64,000 nt of DNA from Bosea vaviloviae (GCF_001741865.1 NZ_CP017147.1:5075001-5139000); one strand, 5' to 3'; shown: positions 18,219 to 26,996, counted from the stretch's first letter. Translations and numbers: made by a program. Notes: generated by a model from the letters alone, not told the origin.

Positions 18219-19546
18219 CAGGCTGCTGAAGAAGTCTGTTCTGGCTCTTGGTTTAGATGGTCTTTGCTGTTTTGGCAGCGACTGGCGCAGCTGGGAAGCG
18301 TCGGCGGCTTGTCTTCTGGTGGATGCTGCTGCCGGAGCGTGGCTTGGTCCGCTTGGCGCTGCCCTTCATGCGGTCGCCTGGGCTAGAAGCTTGGGGATGC
18401 GGACGAGGTTGTAGGCGGCAACTGCGAAGGTGAAGACCGCCTCGGCCTTGGTCCGGGACCGGACCTTGACCTTGGCCAGCCCGGCCTGGGTCTTGATCCA
18501 GCCGAAGACCTCCTCGATGCGCTTGCGGCAACGCTGGCTGATCGCGTAGCCGGGATGGCGGGTGATGCGGCCGTCGATGGCGGTCTTGCGCACCTTGCCG
18601 GTCTTGGACACCGCGCCGTTGATGGCGATGTGCGGCGTCACCTGGCGCGCCCGCAGGTCGCCCACGAAGGCCTCGACATCGTAGGCCTTGTCGGCTCCCA
18701 ACGTGATCCGATGCCGGCTTTCGCGCCGGTCGAGCATCGCAAGCGTTGCCTCGCGCTCGGCCGTGCCGGTGGCGTGGGTCAGCGTCGCGTCCACCACGAG
18801 GCCATGGCGGTTCTCCATCAGCGCATGGCCTATGAAGCACAGCCGGCTCTCGTGCCCGTCGCTCTTGCGATAGAGCCGGGCATCGGGATCGGTGGTCGAG
18901 GCATGGGTTACATTCGAGCGCTTTTCCTTGCGGAAGTTGCGCTCGCCGTTGCGGCCAGGCCCAGGCGGCTCGTCCGAGCCGTCCTTGCGCCGGAAGCTCT
19001 TCATCGAGGCCCAGGCATCGATCAGCGTGCCATCGACGGAGAAGTGGTCGCTCGACAGGAGCTGCTTCACCTGACGCAAAGCCAGCAGCCCCGACAGGAA
19101 GGCGTGGGCCACATCCGCTTCCAGAAGCCGGTCGCGGTTGTGCGTGAACACCGTCGGGTGCCAGACCGCGGCATCCATCTCAAGCCCGACGAACCACCGG
19201 AACAGCAGATTGTAGTCGATCTGCTCCATCAGCATCCGCTCGGAGCGAACCGAGAAGAACGCCTGCAGCAGCGTCGCGCGCAGCAGCATCTCCGGTGGGA
19301 TCGAGGGCCGACCCATCTGCGAATACAGCGTCTCGAAGCGACCGTTCAGACCCGCCAGAACCTCGTCCGCCAAAGCCCGGATCGCTCGCAGCGGATGATC
19401 CGCAGGAACCCGCTCTTCCAGCCGGATGTAGCTGAACAGGCTATCCGACCGATCCTCACGTCCCCGCATCGCAAGACCCCGCATCTGCCTCAGACAGAGT
19501 GAATCATCTCCAAGACGATCCCGCCAGAGACTTCTGCAGCAGCCTG
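18219..19546 (-). mobile_element. IS5-family insertion sequence, intact
   Basis: The element is about 1328 bases long and holds one transposase gene. The 19-base terminal inverted repeats start CAGGCTGCTGAAGAAGTCT at 18219-18237 and are matched by 19528-19546 with one mismatch (GAAG versus GCAG). The flanking CTAG at 18215-18218 and 19547-19550 is a 4-bp target duplication that fits the YTAR preference of IS5-type elements. Removing it rejoins the LysR stop to a TAGAGCGTTTTCGAGCGAAG repeat, so insertion was into that repeat. Confidence 0.9.
18366..19484 (-). CDS. IS5-family transposase
   Basis: This is a 372-residue DDE transposase. SDHFSVDGTLIDAWASMKSF carries the first catalytic Asp, GADKAYDVEAFV the second, and RIEEVFGWIKTQAG the Glu of the Y-(2)-R-(3)-E-(6)-K-like signature. 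An N-terminal DUF772-type region (RPSIPPEMLLRATLLQAFFSVRSER) is also typical. I use the ATG at 19484, inside the element; the open frame to 19607 crosses the terminal repeat. A later ATG at 19469 is possible. The reading frame is uninterrupted, so the element may still be active. Confidence 0.92.
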   Translation of the reverse strand: MRGLAMRGREDRSDSLFSYIRLEERVPADHPLRAIRALADEVLAGLNGRFETLYSQMGRPSIPPEMLLRATLLQAFFSVRSERMLMEQIDYNLLFRWFVGLEMDAAVWHPTVFTHNRDRLLEADVAHAFLSGLLALRQVKQLLSSDHFSVDGTLIDAWASMKSFRRKDGSDEPPGPGRNGERNFRKEKRSNVTHASTTDPDARLYRKSDGHESRLCFIGHALMENRHGLVVDATLTHATGTAEREATLAMLDRRESRHRITLGADKAYDVEAFVGDLRARQVTPHIAINGAVSKTGKVRKTAIDGRITRHPGYAISQRCRKRIEEVFGWIKTQAGLAKVKVRSRTKAEAVFTFAVAAYNLVRIPKLLAQATA

Positions 19547-19580
19547 CTAGAGCGTTTTCGAGCGAAGTGGACACGCCAGT
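19547..19580. repeat. Truncated palindromic repeat split by the insertion sequence
   Basis: CTAGAGCGTTTTCGAGCGAAG matches the intergenic repeat family, but the CACCGGTTCGCGTGAAG half is missing. The CTAG is the target duplication of the insertion sequence. Confidence 0.7.
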
Positions 19581-19652
19581 TAGGGCAGGGTCAGAGGCCG
19601 CCCTCACGCACAGAAGGCTTCACAAGCTCGCTCGAGAGCCCGCGCGAAGCTC

Positions 19653-20867
19653 TCACGCCGCGTGGCGCAGATCGCCGATTTCGAGTTCGACCAGCAGCGC
19701 GGGATCCGCCTCGACGAACAGCGCCAACGCTGCATCGTCGGCAAGCGCGTCGGCCATGGTGCGGGCTTCCTCGCGCGCCGCTTCGGAATCCATCCGCCGC
19801 AGCAGCCCCATCAGCGCGTCGTTGTCGGGGCCGTCAAGCGTCTCGCAGGCAATCAGCACCTCGCGCAGGATTGTCCGGTCGACACCGCGCCCATTGCCGC
19901 CCGCATCGAAGCCACGCAGGTTCAGTGCGGTGATCGCGGCGGTGAAGGCGGGCTGCAGCGCGCGCGGCAAGCCGGCCTTGCGATAGAGCGCCTTGAGGCC
20001 CGTGCCACGCCGGTCGCGCAGCAATGCCGCCACACGCGGCTGCGGCAACTCCGAAAGCATGACGAAAGCGGCCTCGGCCAGCGCCGGCTCGCCGCTCAGG
20101 AGCGAGCGCAGCATCAGGCCTGGCGTCAACCTGCCGTCAGTGCGCAGCACCTCGACGATCGCCGGCGCATCGCTGGCTTCGCCGCCCGCAGCGAGCGCAA
20201 CCGCAACGCGCTCTGTCGCCTCGCGGGTCAACCGCGCGCTGCGCTCAGGCGTCAGCCAGCCGCAATCGGTCACGAAGCTCATCAACGTGTTGGACACCAT
20301 CGTCGCGATCATCTGCCTGAGGCCTCCCGGCAGGTCGTCGCGGGCGAGTAGCGCCTCGCGCAACGGCCCGCAGGTACCAGCGCGCTCGACCATGCGTTCC
20401 AGCGAGAAATCGGGAATGTCGGCCGTCGGATTTCCGGCAAGCGTCACCAGCGCCTCGTCTCCGCCCACCTCGGCGAGAGCGGCAGCGACCGAGGCCGTGA
20501 GATGGGGCCTGAGCGCAATGGCGCGCTGGGCCAGGTCGTCGCCGACCGCTGCGGCGTCGACGAGATCGGCCTCCGTCAGCACCGGCGAATGGGCGAGCAC
20601 CAAGGCCGCGACATCGCTCTGTTCGGCGATCAGGCTCAGCACCAGCGTGCGCGGCGCCAGCGCCGAGGCCGCCATCTCCTCGGCGATGGCGCGCCGCACC
20701 AGCGGCGAAGGATCGTCCACCAGCGAAATCAGCGCCGTCTCCGCCTCGCGCCGGTCCTCATCGGCCATGCCCGAGCGCAGATAGGCGCCAGCCAGTGCCG
20801 CTGCGCCGGAGGCCCGCGCCTCGGCATTGGCCGTGCGGGCCCAGAGCAGGAAGCGACGGACGATCAC
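19653..20867 (-). CDS. DUF2336 domain-containing protein
   Basis: This 404-residue soluble alpha-helical protein matches the DUF2336 family, which is restricted to alphaproteobacteria and has a HEAT-like repeated architecture. The segments LISLVDDPSPLVRRAIAEEMA and LRSLLSGEPALAEAAFVMLSELP show the repeated helical pattern. The function is unknown. The GTG start at 20867 overlaps the stop codon of the upstream transglycosylase gene in a GTGA, so the two are translationally coupled. Confidence 0.85.
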   Translation of the reverse strand: MIVRRFLLWARTANAEARASGAAALAGAYLRSGMADEDRREAETALISLVDDPSPLVRRAIAEEMAASALAPRTLVLSLIAEQSDVAALVLAHSPVLTEADLVDAAAVGDDLAQRAIALRPHLTASVAAALAEVGGDEALVTLAGNPTADIPDFSLERMVERAGTCGPLREALLARDDLPGGLRQMIATMVSNTLMSFVTDCGWLTPERSARLTREATERVAVALAAGGEASDAPAIVEVLRTDGRLTPGLMLRSLLSGEPALAEAAFVMLSELPQPRVAALLRDRRGTGLKALYRKAGLPRALQPAFTAAITALNLRGFDAGGNGRGVDRTILREVLIACETLDGPDNDALMGLLRRMDSEAAREEARTMADALADDAALALFVEADPALLVELEIGDLRHAA

Positions 20868-21985
20868 GAGCGCGCCCGCGGAAGCATGAAGGAGGACAGG
20901 TCGAGCGGCGCGCGCCTTTGCTTGGAAACAGGCTTGGAAACGGGCTTGGCCTGGGCGCTCGCCGGCTGTGTCAGCTCGACAGGTCGCGACGGCGGCAAGG
21001 GCGCATTGACCGCTCGCACCGGCGCGGACAGTGCATTGGTCGTAGCCTGTGCCGCGGCCGCCGGAGCAGACGCGGTATCGCTCTGCGTCTGGGTCTGGCG
21101 CGGGAAATAACGATCAGCCGGATCGAGCGAAGCCAGGCGTGTCGTGGCGTCCATCCTGGGCGTGGTCCAGAGATTCGCGACGGCTTTCGAGACCGGCTCG
21201 CGCGAGCCTTCCGTGGAGAACAGCCCGATCAGTCCCTTCGCGCGCCCGGGCGCGAGCGCTGCGGCGATCGGCGCGGGCTGGTCAACGCCCTGCCCCGCAG
21301 CACCGGCCGCAGTGCCGGAGGCAGCAGCGGCAACGGCCGTCGAGGCCGCAAGCTGCGTGCTGGCATGGCTCGCCGAGAGCACGCCATAAAGCTCCTGCAC
21401 CGAGCGTGCCCGCCCGGTCTTGTCATAGAACAGGCCGCGATTGGCCGCGGCGGCATCGGGAAAATCCTTGGCAGCGGTGCGCGTCGGGTCGCTGGCGGCG
21501 GCCTTGATCAGGTCGGACGCCCCGCGTGCGCCGAGCACATGGGCGATATAGAGCTCCCCGGCCTGCGGCTGCCGGCCGAGCACCGAAGCGAGTTGGTCGC
21601 TGTTCTTCTGCGTCAACGCGCCGGCCATCACGGCGGCGACCTGCGGGTCGTTGCGGAGCTGCAGGATCTTTTCGCGCGCTGCGGGGTCCGCCACCGTCAG
21701 GCGGCCGTCGCTGCCTTCGCTGATCGCACTGGCATAGCCCGAGAGCCCCTGCTTTGGCCCCTCTTGCTTGACTATGGACAACCAGGTCTGCTCGATGAAC
21801 TGGAACAGCCCGGTCGCGCTCGAGGTCTTGGCCTTGGCGTCGGGCTCCAGCGACGATTCGCGCTGGGCCGTCTTGAGGAGGTAGTCGAAGCCTGCACCGG
21901 TCTTCCGCGCGCCCTCGCGAATGGCGTTGACGACCGGGTTGGCGGCTGGAGCTTCGCTGGTCTGCGGCGTGCTGAACAGGAACAT
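20864..21985 (-). CDS. Lytic transglycosylase (SLT domain) protein
   Basis: This 373-residue protein has an SLT lysozyme-like domain at residues ~15-130. The catalytic Glu is in TAQRESSLEP, followed by the typical SSATGLFQFIEQTW. It would cleave peptidoglycan glycan strands, forming 1,6-anhydromuropeptides. No standard signal peptide is seen after the start at 21985, so export is unclear. The C-terminal ~180 residues are low-complexity, rich in Ala and Pro. It is followed without a gap by the DUF2336 gene, and the two are probably one operon. Confidence 0.82.
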   Translation of the reverse strand: MFLFSTPQTSEAPAANPVVNAIREGARKTGAGFDYLLKTAQRESSLEPDAKAKTSSATGLFQFIEQTWLSIVKQEGPKQGLSGYASAISEGSDGRLTVADPAAREKILQLRNDPQVAAVMAGALTQKNSDQLASVLGRQPQAGELYIAHVLGARGASDLIKAAASDPTRTAAKDFPDAAAANRGLFYDKTGRARSVQELYGVLSASHASTQLAASTAVAAAASGTAAGAAGQGVDQPAPIAAALAPGRAKGLIGLFSTEGSREPVSKAVANLWTTPRMDATTRLASLDPADRYFPRQTQTQSDTASAPAAAAQATTNALSAPVRAVNAPLPPSRPVELTQPASAQAKPVSKPVSKQRRAPLDLSSFMLPRARS

Positions 21986-22137
21986 TGGGTATCTCGGGCG
22001 CGAGCCTGCCGCCAAGGTGCCCTCGCGATATCGACGAGCGCCTGTGGAGACTGGACTGATTATGGTAAGCGAACCGTTAAAGTGAGGAATCGCGGAGCCG
22101 GCTCACCGGCACGATTCGAGCTCGTGGAGAAGCGTCG

Positions 22138-22635
22138 ATGACCGAGGTCAAACGTCACAAGCGCGGCGGGATCTATTTCGAGGACTTCCATGTCGGCTCG
22201 GTCATCGAGCACGGCCTGACCCGGACCGTGACGCAGATGGACAACATGCTGTTCTCCAACATGACGTTGAACCCGCAACCGCTTCATATCGATGCACATT
22301 TCTGCGCGACCGAGACCGAATGGGGCAAGCCGCTGATGAACTCGCTCTTCACGCTCGGGCTGATGATCGGCATCTCGGTCAACGACACCACGGTCGGCAC
22401 CACGATCGGTAATCTCGGCATGACCGACGTGACCTTCCCCGCCCCGCTTTTCGAGGGCGACACCATCAATTGCACCACCGAGATCATGGCCAAGCGCGAG
22501 TCGCGCTCGCGGCCCGATGCCGGCATCGTCGAGTTCCAGCACAAGGCCTACAAGCAGGACGGCACGCTGGTCGCGCAATGCCGCCGCCAGGCCTTCATGC
22601 GCCGGCGGCCCGCGCCCGCCACGATCGCGGTCTGA
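22138..22635 (+). CDS. MaoC-family hotdog dehydratase/hydratase
   Basis: This 165-residue single-hotdog enzyme would hydrate an enoyl-CoA. The MaoC hydratase-type segment NMTLNPQPLHIDAHF (residues ~41-55) contains the conserved Asn-Pro...His-x-Asp surroundings. The gene is four bases upstream of a CitE-like lyase, a pair seen in pathways that hydrate an unsaturated C5-CoA and then cleave it. Itaconyl-CoA hydratase or a mesaconyl-CoA hydratase-like role is therefore possible. No CoA-transferase gene is adjacent, so the pathway remains inference. Confidence 0.85.
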   Translation: MTEVKRHKRGGIYFEDFHVGSVIEHGLTRTVTQMDNMLFSNMTLNPQPLHIDAHFCATETEWGKPLMNSLFTLGLMIGISVNDTTVGTTIGNLGMTDVTFPAPLFEGDTINCTTEIMAKRESRSRPDAGIVEFQHKAYKQDGTLVAQCRRQAFMRRRPAPATIAV

Positions 22636-22639
22636 GCTG

Positions 22640-23518
22640 ATGCGCTCGCTCCTGTTCGTGCCGGGCGACAGCCCCAAGAAGCAGCAGAAGGGTCTGGAGA
22701 GCGGCGCCGACGCGCTGATCCTCGATCTCGAGGATTCCGTCGCGCTCGACGCCAAACCGCAGGCCCGCGAGATCGCGCTGGCCTTCCTGAAAGCCGCCCG
22801 CGCCCTGCCCAGGCGCCCGCGCCTGATCGTGCGGGTCAACGCGCTGTCGACCGGGCTGACCCAGGCCGATCTCGACGTCGTGATGCAAGGCGCGCCCGAC
22901 GCGATCATGCTGCCCAAATCCGAGGGCGGCATCGATGTCGGCCATCTCGCCGCCCGCATCGCGGTGCGCGAGGCCGAGAACGACCTGCCCGACGGCGCGA
23001 CCAAGATCATCCCGATCGCCACCGAGACCGGCAAGGGTATCTTCGGCCTGGGCAGCTATGCCGGTGCGAGCCACCGCCTCAACGGCCTGACCTGGGGGGC
23101 GGAGGATCTCTCGGCCGATCTCGGCGCCGAAGCCAATCGCCTGAGCGACGGCTCCTATGCCGACCCCTATCGCCTCGCCCGTTCGCTCACCTTGTTCGCA
23201 GCCGCCGCCGCGCAGGTCGACGCGATCGACACCGTCTTCACCAATTTCCGCGACGATGCCGGCTTCCGCGCCGAGTGCCTCGCGGCACGGCGCGACGGTT
23301 TCACCGGCAAGATGGCGATCCACCCGGCGCAGGTCGCCGCCGCCAACGAGGTCTTCTCGCCCGCCCCCGCCGAACTCGCCAAAGCGGAGGCGATCATCGC
23401 GCTGTTCGCCGCCAATCCCGGCCTCGGCGTGATCGGGCTCGACGGCGAAATGCTCGATCGACCCCATCTCGTCAGGGCGCAGCGATTGAAGGCGCGCGCC
23501 GACAGGCTCACCGCCTGA
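22640..23518 (+). CDS. CitE/HpcH-family CoA-ester lyase
   Basis: This 292-residue TIM-barrel lyase of the HpcH/HpaI aldolase and citrate-lyase beta family probably cleaves a malyl- or citramalyl-CoA-type ester. SLLFVPGDSPKKQQKG and LILDLEDSV are at the N-terminus, and the metal and substrate site is seen in LTWGAEDLSADLGAEANR and MAIHPAQVAAANEVF. The start at 22640 lies four bases after the MaoC stop, so the two form an operon. Citramalyl-CoA lyase is one candidate activity; malyl-CoA lyase is another. Confidence 0.87.
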   Translation: MRSLLFVPGDSPKKQQKGLESGADALILDLEDSVALDAKPQAREIALAFLKAARALPRRPRLIVRVNALSTGLTQADLDVVMQGAPDAIMLPKSEGGIDVGHLAARIAVREAENDLPDGATKIIPIATETGKGIFGLGSYAGASHRLNGLTWGAEDLSADLGAEANRLSDGSYADPYRLARSLTLFAAAAAQVDAIDTVFTNFRDDAGFRAECLAARRDGFTGKMAIHPAQVAAANEVFSPAPAELAKAEAIIALFAANPGLGVIGLDGEMLDRPHLVRAQRLKARADRLTA

Positions 23519-23616
23519 CACGGGAACCTCGCGGTACGGAAGGCGGCGTCACGCGCAGCGCCTTGCCGGTAAGGCAGTTCAGCCTGACATTGCGGCCACC
23601 AATGCGAGAGCACACG

Positions 23617-23883
23617 ATGGCCACGCTCACTGTCACCGCCAAAGGCCAGGTCACCTCGCGCAAGGACCTGCTTCAGCATCTCGGCGTGCATCCTGGCGAC
23701 AAGCTCACCGTGGACAAGCTGCCCGATGGCCGGGTCTCCGTACAGGCCGCCAGGCCCGCCGGTGCAATCTCGGATGTCTTCGATCTTCTGAAGCGGGAGA
23801 ATGGTCCTTCGCTGTCGATCGAGGAGATGAGCGAGATTGCCGCGCAGGGCCGGGCCGGCAAAAGCTGGGCCGGCAAGAGATGA
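23617..23883 (+). CDS. AbrB-family antitoxin (VapB/MazE-like)
   Basis: This 88-residue protein has a SpoVT/AbrB swapped-hairpin DNA-binding domain at residues 1-45 (TVTAKGQVTSRKDLLQHLGVHPGD). Its C-terminal tail, EEMSEIAAQGRAG, should wrap and inhibit the toxin. The start at 23617 has a GAGAG ribosome site. The stop overlaps the next gene's ATG by four bases, the usual coupling in toxin-antitoxin operons. It should bind the operon promoter together with the toxin. Confidence 0.88.
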   Translation: MATLTVTAKGQVTSRKDLLQHLGVHPGDKLTVDKLPDGRVSVQAARPAGAISDVFDLLKRENGPSLSIEEMSEIAAQGRAGKSWAGKR

Positions 23884-24281
23884 AGATCACAGCCGATACC
23901 AACGTTCTTGTCCGGGCGCTGACCGGCGACGATGCGCTGCAAAGCAGGATCGCCCAGCGGGAGCTGGCGCAGGCGGAATTGGTGGCGCTGGCACTACCGG
24001 CCCTGTGCGAATTGATCTGGGTGCTGTCGCAAGGCTACAAGATTCCGGCCGCCGATATCGCCGAGGCGATCAGGCGCCTGCTGGATAGCGCGAATGTCAT
24101 TGTGAACCGCCCAGCAGCGGAAGCCGGCTTGGGCCAGTTGATGGCCGGCGGCGACTTTGCTGATGGCGTTATCGCCTATGAAGGACGTTGGCTCGGCGCC
24201 GACAGCTTCGTCTCCTTCGGCAAGAAGGCCGTAAAGCGGATGCAGGCGCAAGGAGAAGCCGCCCGCCCGCTCTCAAACTGA
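23880..24281 (+). CDS. PIN-domain toxin (VapC-like)
   Basis: This 133-residue PIN-domain protein is expected to be an Mg-dependent RNase. DTNVLVRALTGDD (residues 6-18) carries the first Asp, ALCELIW the Glu and GGDFADGVIAYEG another Asp. The last conserved acidic position, normally in SFDKKA-type motifs, reads SFGKKA here, so one metal ligand may be missing. The ATG overlaps the antitoxin stop. Activity may be lowered, or the site may work with three acids as in some VapC proteins. Confidence 0.85.
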   Translation: MKITADTNVLVRALTGDDALQSRIAQRELAQAELVALALPALCELIWVLSQGYKIPAADIAEAIRRLLDSANVIVNRPAAEAGLGQLMAGGDFADGVIAYEGRWLGADSFVSFGKKAVKRMQAQGEAARPLSN

Positions 24282-24339
24282 TCGAATAAATCGCCGCAGG
24301 CGATTCCAATGATTCAGCTTATTCCGAAACCGCTTCCGC

Positions 24340-24522
24340 TCACTGCGTCTCGATGCGCCGGCAGGCCCGCATCGTCGAGGACAGGCAATCCTGCGCCTTG
24401 CGCGCCCGGTCGAGCTCGAAGATCAGCCAGACTCCGGCGCCGAGCACGAGCAGGATGACGATGATCCCGAGCAGGTTCACCGTGGTTTTCCAGTCGTCGT
24501 CCGGTTCGCTCGGCTGCGGCAA
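24340..24522 (-). CDS. Small single-span membrane protein
   Basis: This is a 60-residue protein with an acidic N-terminus, a single transmembrane helix at residues ~16-36 and a short tail with two Cys residues (QDCLSSTMRAC). Similar tiny proteins with WKTTVNL before the helix occur in Rhizobiales. The function is unknown. Confidence 0.55.
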   Translation of the reverse strand: MPQPSEPDDDWKTTVNLLGIIVILLVLGAGVWLIFELDRARKAQDCLSSTMRACRRIETQ

Positions 24523-24537
24523 GGCCCCTCCTTAGAT

Positions 24538-24601
24538 CCTAAAAATTGAGAGCATTGCTCCCGCGAAAAACCGGTACCTGCCTTTTTCGCGCAATACTCT
24601 A
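24538..24601. repeat. Palindromic repeat, AAAACCGGTACC family
   Basis: GAGAGCATTGCTC..GCGAAAAACCGGTACC..TTTTTCGCGCAATACTCTAG forms an imperfect inverted repeat and matches the copies at 26932-26996 and 51655-51720. It lies between two minus-strand genes. Confidence 0.75.
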
Positions 24602-25204
24602 GCCGCCAGTCGGGCGGATGATCGAGAACAGGTGGTCGACCTCAGCATAATCGGCATAGCCGCAACGCGCGATCGGGTTGGCGGCTGCAGTGTCGAAGCG
24701 GCCGCCGCGAACATAGGCGTCGTCCATGAAGATGCCGACGACCTGCCCCAGCACCATCCAGCGTGGGACCAGCTTGCCATCGAGATCGACGAGCTGCTGC
24801 ACCGAAAGCAGCTTGCATTCCAGCGCCGCCGGGCTGCCCGCCACGCGCGGCGGTTTGACGAATGTGGAAGCGGCCATCTCCAGCCCGGCATAGGCGTATT
24901 CGCTCTGGCCCGCCGGCAGCGGCGCCGAGGTCAGGTTCATCTGCTGTGCCAACGCCTTGGTGACGAGCGAACAGGTGAATTCGCCGGTCTCCTCGACGAA
25001 GGAGACGGCGTCCTTCTTGTCTTCCGAGCCGAACATCACGATGTGCGGCCGCGACGAGACCGCGTTGAAGAAGCTGTAGGGCGAGAGGTTGACCTCGCCC
25101 TTGGCGTTCAGCGTCGTGATCCAGCCGATCGGGCGCGGCGTGACGATCGCCTTGAACGGATCATGCGGCAGCCCGTGATCCTGCAACGCGGTCGAATAGA
25201 TCAT
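24599..25204 (-). CDS. Flavin reductase-like (FMN-binding split barrel) protein
   Basis: This 201-residue protein belongs to the flavin reductase-like domain family (DIM6/NTAB type). FKAIVTPRPIGWITTLN and NLSPYSFFNAVS are the FMN-binding signature at residues ~17-50, and FTCSLVTKAL follows. It may reduce FMN with NAD(P)H or act on a small flavin-dependent substrate. The nitroreductase gene ends only six bases upstream, so the two flavoproteins probably form an operon. Confidence 0.88.
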   Translation of the reverse strand: MIYSTALQDHGLPHDPFKAIVTPRPIGWITTLNAKGEVNLSPYSFFNAVSSRPHIVMFGSEDKKDAVSFVEETGEFTCSLVTKALAQQMNLTSAPLPAGQSEYAYAGLEMAASTFVKPPRVAGSPAALECKLLSVQQLVDLDGKLVPRWMVLGQVVGIFMDDAYVRGGRFDTAAANPIARCGYADYAEVDHLFSIIRPTGG

Positions 25205-25210
25205 GACGCG

Positions 25211-25780
25211 TCATGCTCCGTAATGGCTGACGATGTCGGCGAGTACCGGCCGCTCGCGATCGGCCGGCGCGGCGGTCGGCGTGCCGATATGGATGAAGCC
25301 GGCGATGCGCTCGTCGGTGCCGAGCCCGAGCGCGGTCAGCACGGCGCGATCGAACGAGAACCAGTTGGTCAGCCAGGATGCACCGAACCCCATCGCATGG
25401 GCAGCGACCAGCATGTTCATGCAGACAGCGCCGGCCGAGAGTTCCTGCTCCCATTCCGGGATCTTCACATGCGGCCTGGCGGTGGAGACGACGGCGACGA
25501 TCACCGGCGCCTGCAGCAGGCGGTTGCGCTCGAAGGCGACCTTATCGGCATCGGCCTCTGGATTTTTCGCCTTGAAGGCCTGCGCCACGATCTCGGCCGC
25601 CTTGTCGCGCCCCGCGCCGGAAAAGACGATGAAGCGCCACGGAGCGAGTTTGCCATGGTCGGGCACGCGCGTGCCGATGGTCAGGATATCGCCAAGCTGG
25701 CTCTCATCGGGCCCGGGCGCAGTCAGGAATTGCGGTGGCACCGAGCGGCGCAGCTTGAGCAGGGCGAGCGTATCGGTCAT
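25211..25780 (-). CDS. Nitroreductase-family protein (YdjA-like)
   Basis: This 189-residue FMN-dependent nitroreductase-fold enzyme starts LKLRRSVPPQFL, with the Arg-Arg-Ser motif that holds the FMN phosphate. It continues with RVPDHGKLAPWRFIVF, matching the short YdjA subgroup, and GFGASWLTNW lies in the C-terminal half. It would reduce nitro compounds or similar substrates with NAD(P)H. It is upstream of and close to the flavin reductase-like gene. Confidence 0.9.
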   Translation of the reverse strand: MTDTLALLKLRRSVPPQFLTAPGPDESQLGDILTIGTRVPDHGKLAPWRFIVFSGAGRDKAAEIVAQAFKAKNPEADADKVAFERNRLLQAPVIVAVVSTARPHVKIPEWEQELSAGAVCMNMLVAAHAMGFGASWLTNWFSFDRAVLTALGLGTDERIAGFIHIGTPTAAPADRERPVLADIVSHYGA

Positions 25781-25909
25781 GAAGCATCCGGGCGCGAGTT
25801 GAGGCTGCCGGCACGGAGAGCCGGCAGCGCGAGGTCTCCTGAACTAGTGGTTCGCCATGATGAGGACAAGCAAACCTGCTCAGACACGCATGCAGGGGTG
25901 CCGAGGGCC

Positions 25910-26818
25910 ATGAGCATGTTTCAATTCGAGGGGTTCCAGAGAGGGGCGCGGCTGGCCGGGCGCATGCTCGTTCTGGCGCTGGCCCTATCCTCGAATCCTG
26001 TATTCGCCCAATCGCCGCAGATCGCTCCGTTCGCGCCAGGCGATACCGGTGTCGGCGTCGCCACGGCCCCTGCTTCGCTGACGCTCGGCGCGCAATTCTC
26101 CGGCGACCGCAAACCGATCCGCTCCGGCTTGGTCTGGCGCGTCCTGAGCGAGACCGCCGACGGTTCGCCGCCGCGCATCGTCGCGCGCTCGACCGATGCC
26201 CAGCCCGTCTTCATGCTTGAGCCCGGCACCTACCTGCTGCACGCCGCCTATGGCTTCGCCAGCGGCACCAAGCGCATCACGCTCGGCCTTCAAGGCCTGC
26301 GCGACCAGATCTCGATCAGTGCCGGCGGCTTGTCGCTGGCGGGCTCGATCGGCGACAATCCGATTGCCGCCAACCAGCTCAACTTCTCGGTCTTCGTCCC
26401 GCTCCAGGGCAATTCGGAAGGGCGTCTCGTCGTCTCCAATGCCAAAGCCGGCGAGCTCATCCGCTTGCCGGAGGGCACCTATCACGTCGTTTCGACCTAT
26501 GGCGATTCGAACGCGATCCAGCGCGCCGACGTGAAGGTCGAGTCGGGCAAGGTCACGGACGCCACCTTGCATCACCGCGCCGCGCGCGTGACGCTGAAGC
26601 TGGTCGCATCGCCCGGCGGCGAGGCTTTCGCCGGCACCGCCTTCAGTGTGCTGACGCCCGGCGGCGACGTCATCCGCGAGGCGATCGGCGCCTTTCCACA
26701 AGTTGTCCTGGCGGAAGGCGATTATGTGCTGATCGCCAGGCAGGAAGGCCAGGTCCATTCGCGCGACTTCAAGGTGGAGACGGGTCTCGACCGCGATATC
26801 GAAGTGCTGTCGCGCTAG
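25910..26818 (+). CDS. Secreted beta-rich hypothetical protein
   Basis: This 302-residue protein has a Sec signal peptide (helix ~17-32, cleavage near VFAQS). The mature part has repeated beta segments. Two regions end in similar phrases (GTYLLHAAYG, GTYHVVSTYG), and a third, EGDYVLIARQEG, suggests three related modules. The start at 25910 has GAGGG before it; the open frame continues upstream to 24632 but that part is antisense to other genes. A periplasmic or envelope role is likely; the specific function is unknown. Confidence 0.7.
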   Translation: MSMFQFEGFQRGARLAGRMLVLALALSSNPVFAQSPQIAPFAPGDTGVGVATAPASLTLGAQFSGDRKPIRSGLVWRVLSETADGSPPRIVARSTDAQPVFMLEPGTYLLHAAYGFASGTKRITLGLQGLRDQISISAGGLSLAGSIGDNPIAANQLNFSVFVPLQGNSEGRLVVSNAKAGELIRLPEGTYHVVSTYGDSNAIQRADVKVESGKVTDATLHHRAARVTLKLVASPGGEAFAGTAFSVLTPGGDVIREAIGAFPQVVLAEGDYVLIARQEGQVHSRDFKVETGLDRDIEVLSR

Positions 26819-26996
26819 AAGCGTTTTCGAGCGAAGTCGACACCGGTTCGCGTGAAGAAAACGCGATAAAACAAGGAGGTAGAGCATTTCAGCGATTCGG
26901 AGAAACGCGGAAATGCTCTAAGATCACGTCGCATTCGGACGGCAACGTCCGAATGCGAAAAACCGGTACCCACTTTTCCGCGCAATGCTCTGAAGT
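26818..26996. repeat. Composite palindromic repeat cluster
   Basis: The block starts with GAAGCGTTTTCGAGCGAAGTC..CACCGGTTCGCGTGAAG, then has an AGAGCATTTC/GAAATGCTCT hairpin, the pair GCATTCGGACG/CGTCCGAATGC, and AAAACCGGTACCCACTTTT ending in GCGCAATGCTCT. It joins modules found singly at 14499, 40876 and 51606, and fills the gap between convergent genes. Confidence 0.8.

Noticed and set aside
18253..18840. Second transposase open frame suggesting a programmed frameshift
   Set aside because: It is a shadow frame. The main frame covers the whole transposase with all catalytic motifs.
24632..25909. N-terminal extension making a 728-residue protein
   Set aside because: This part is antisense to the flavin reductase-like and nitroreductase genes. 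The signal peptide after 25910 marks the real start.
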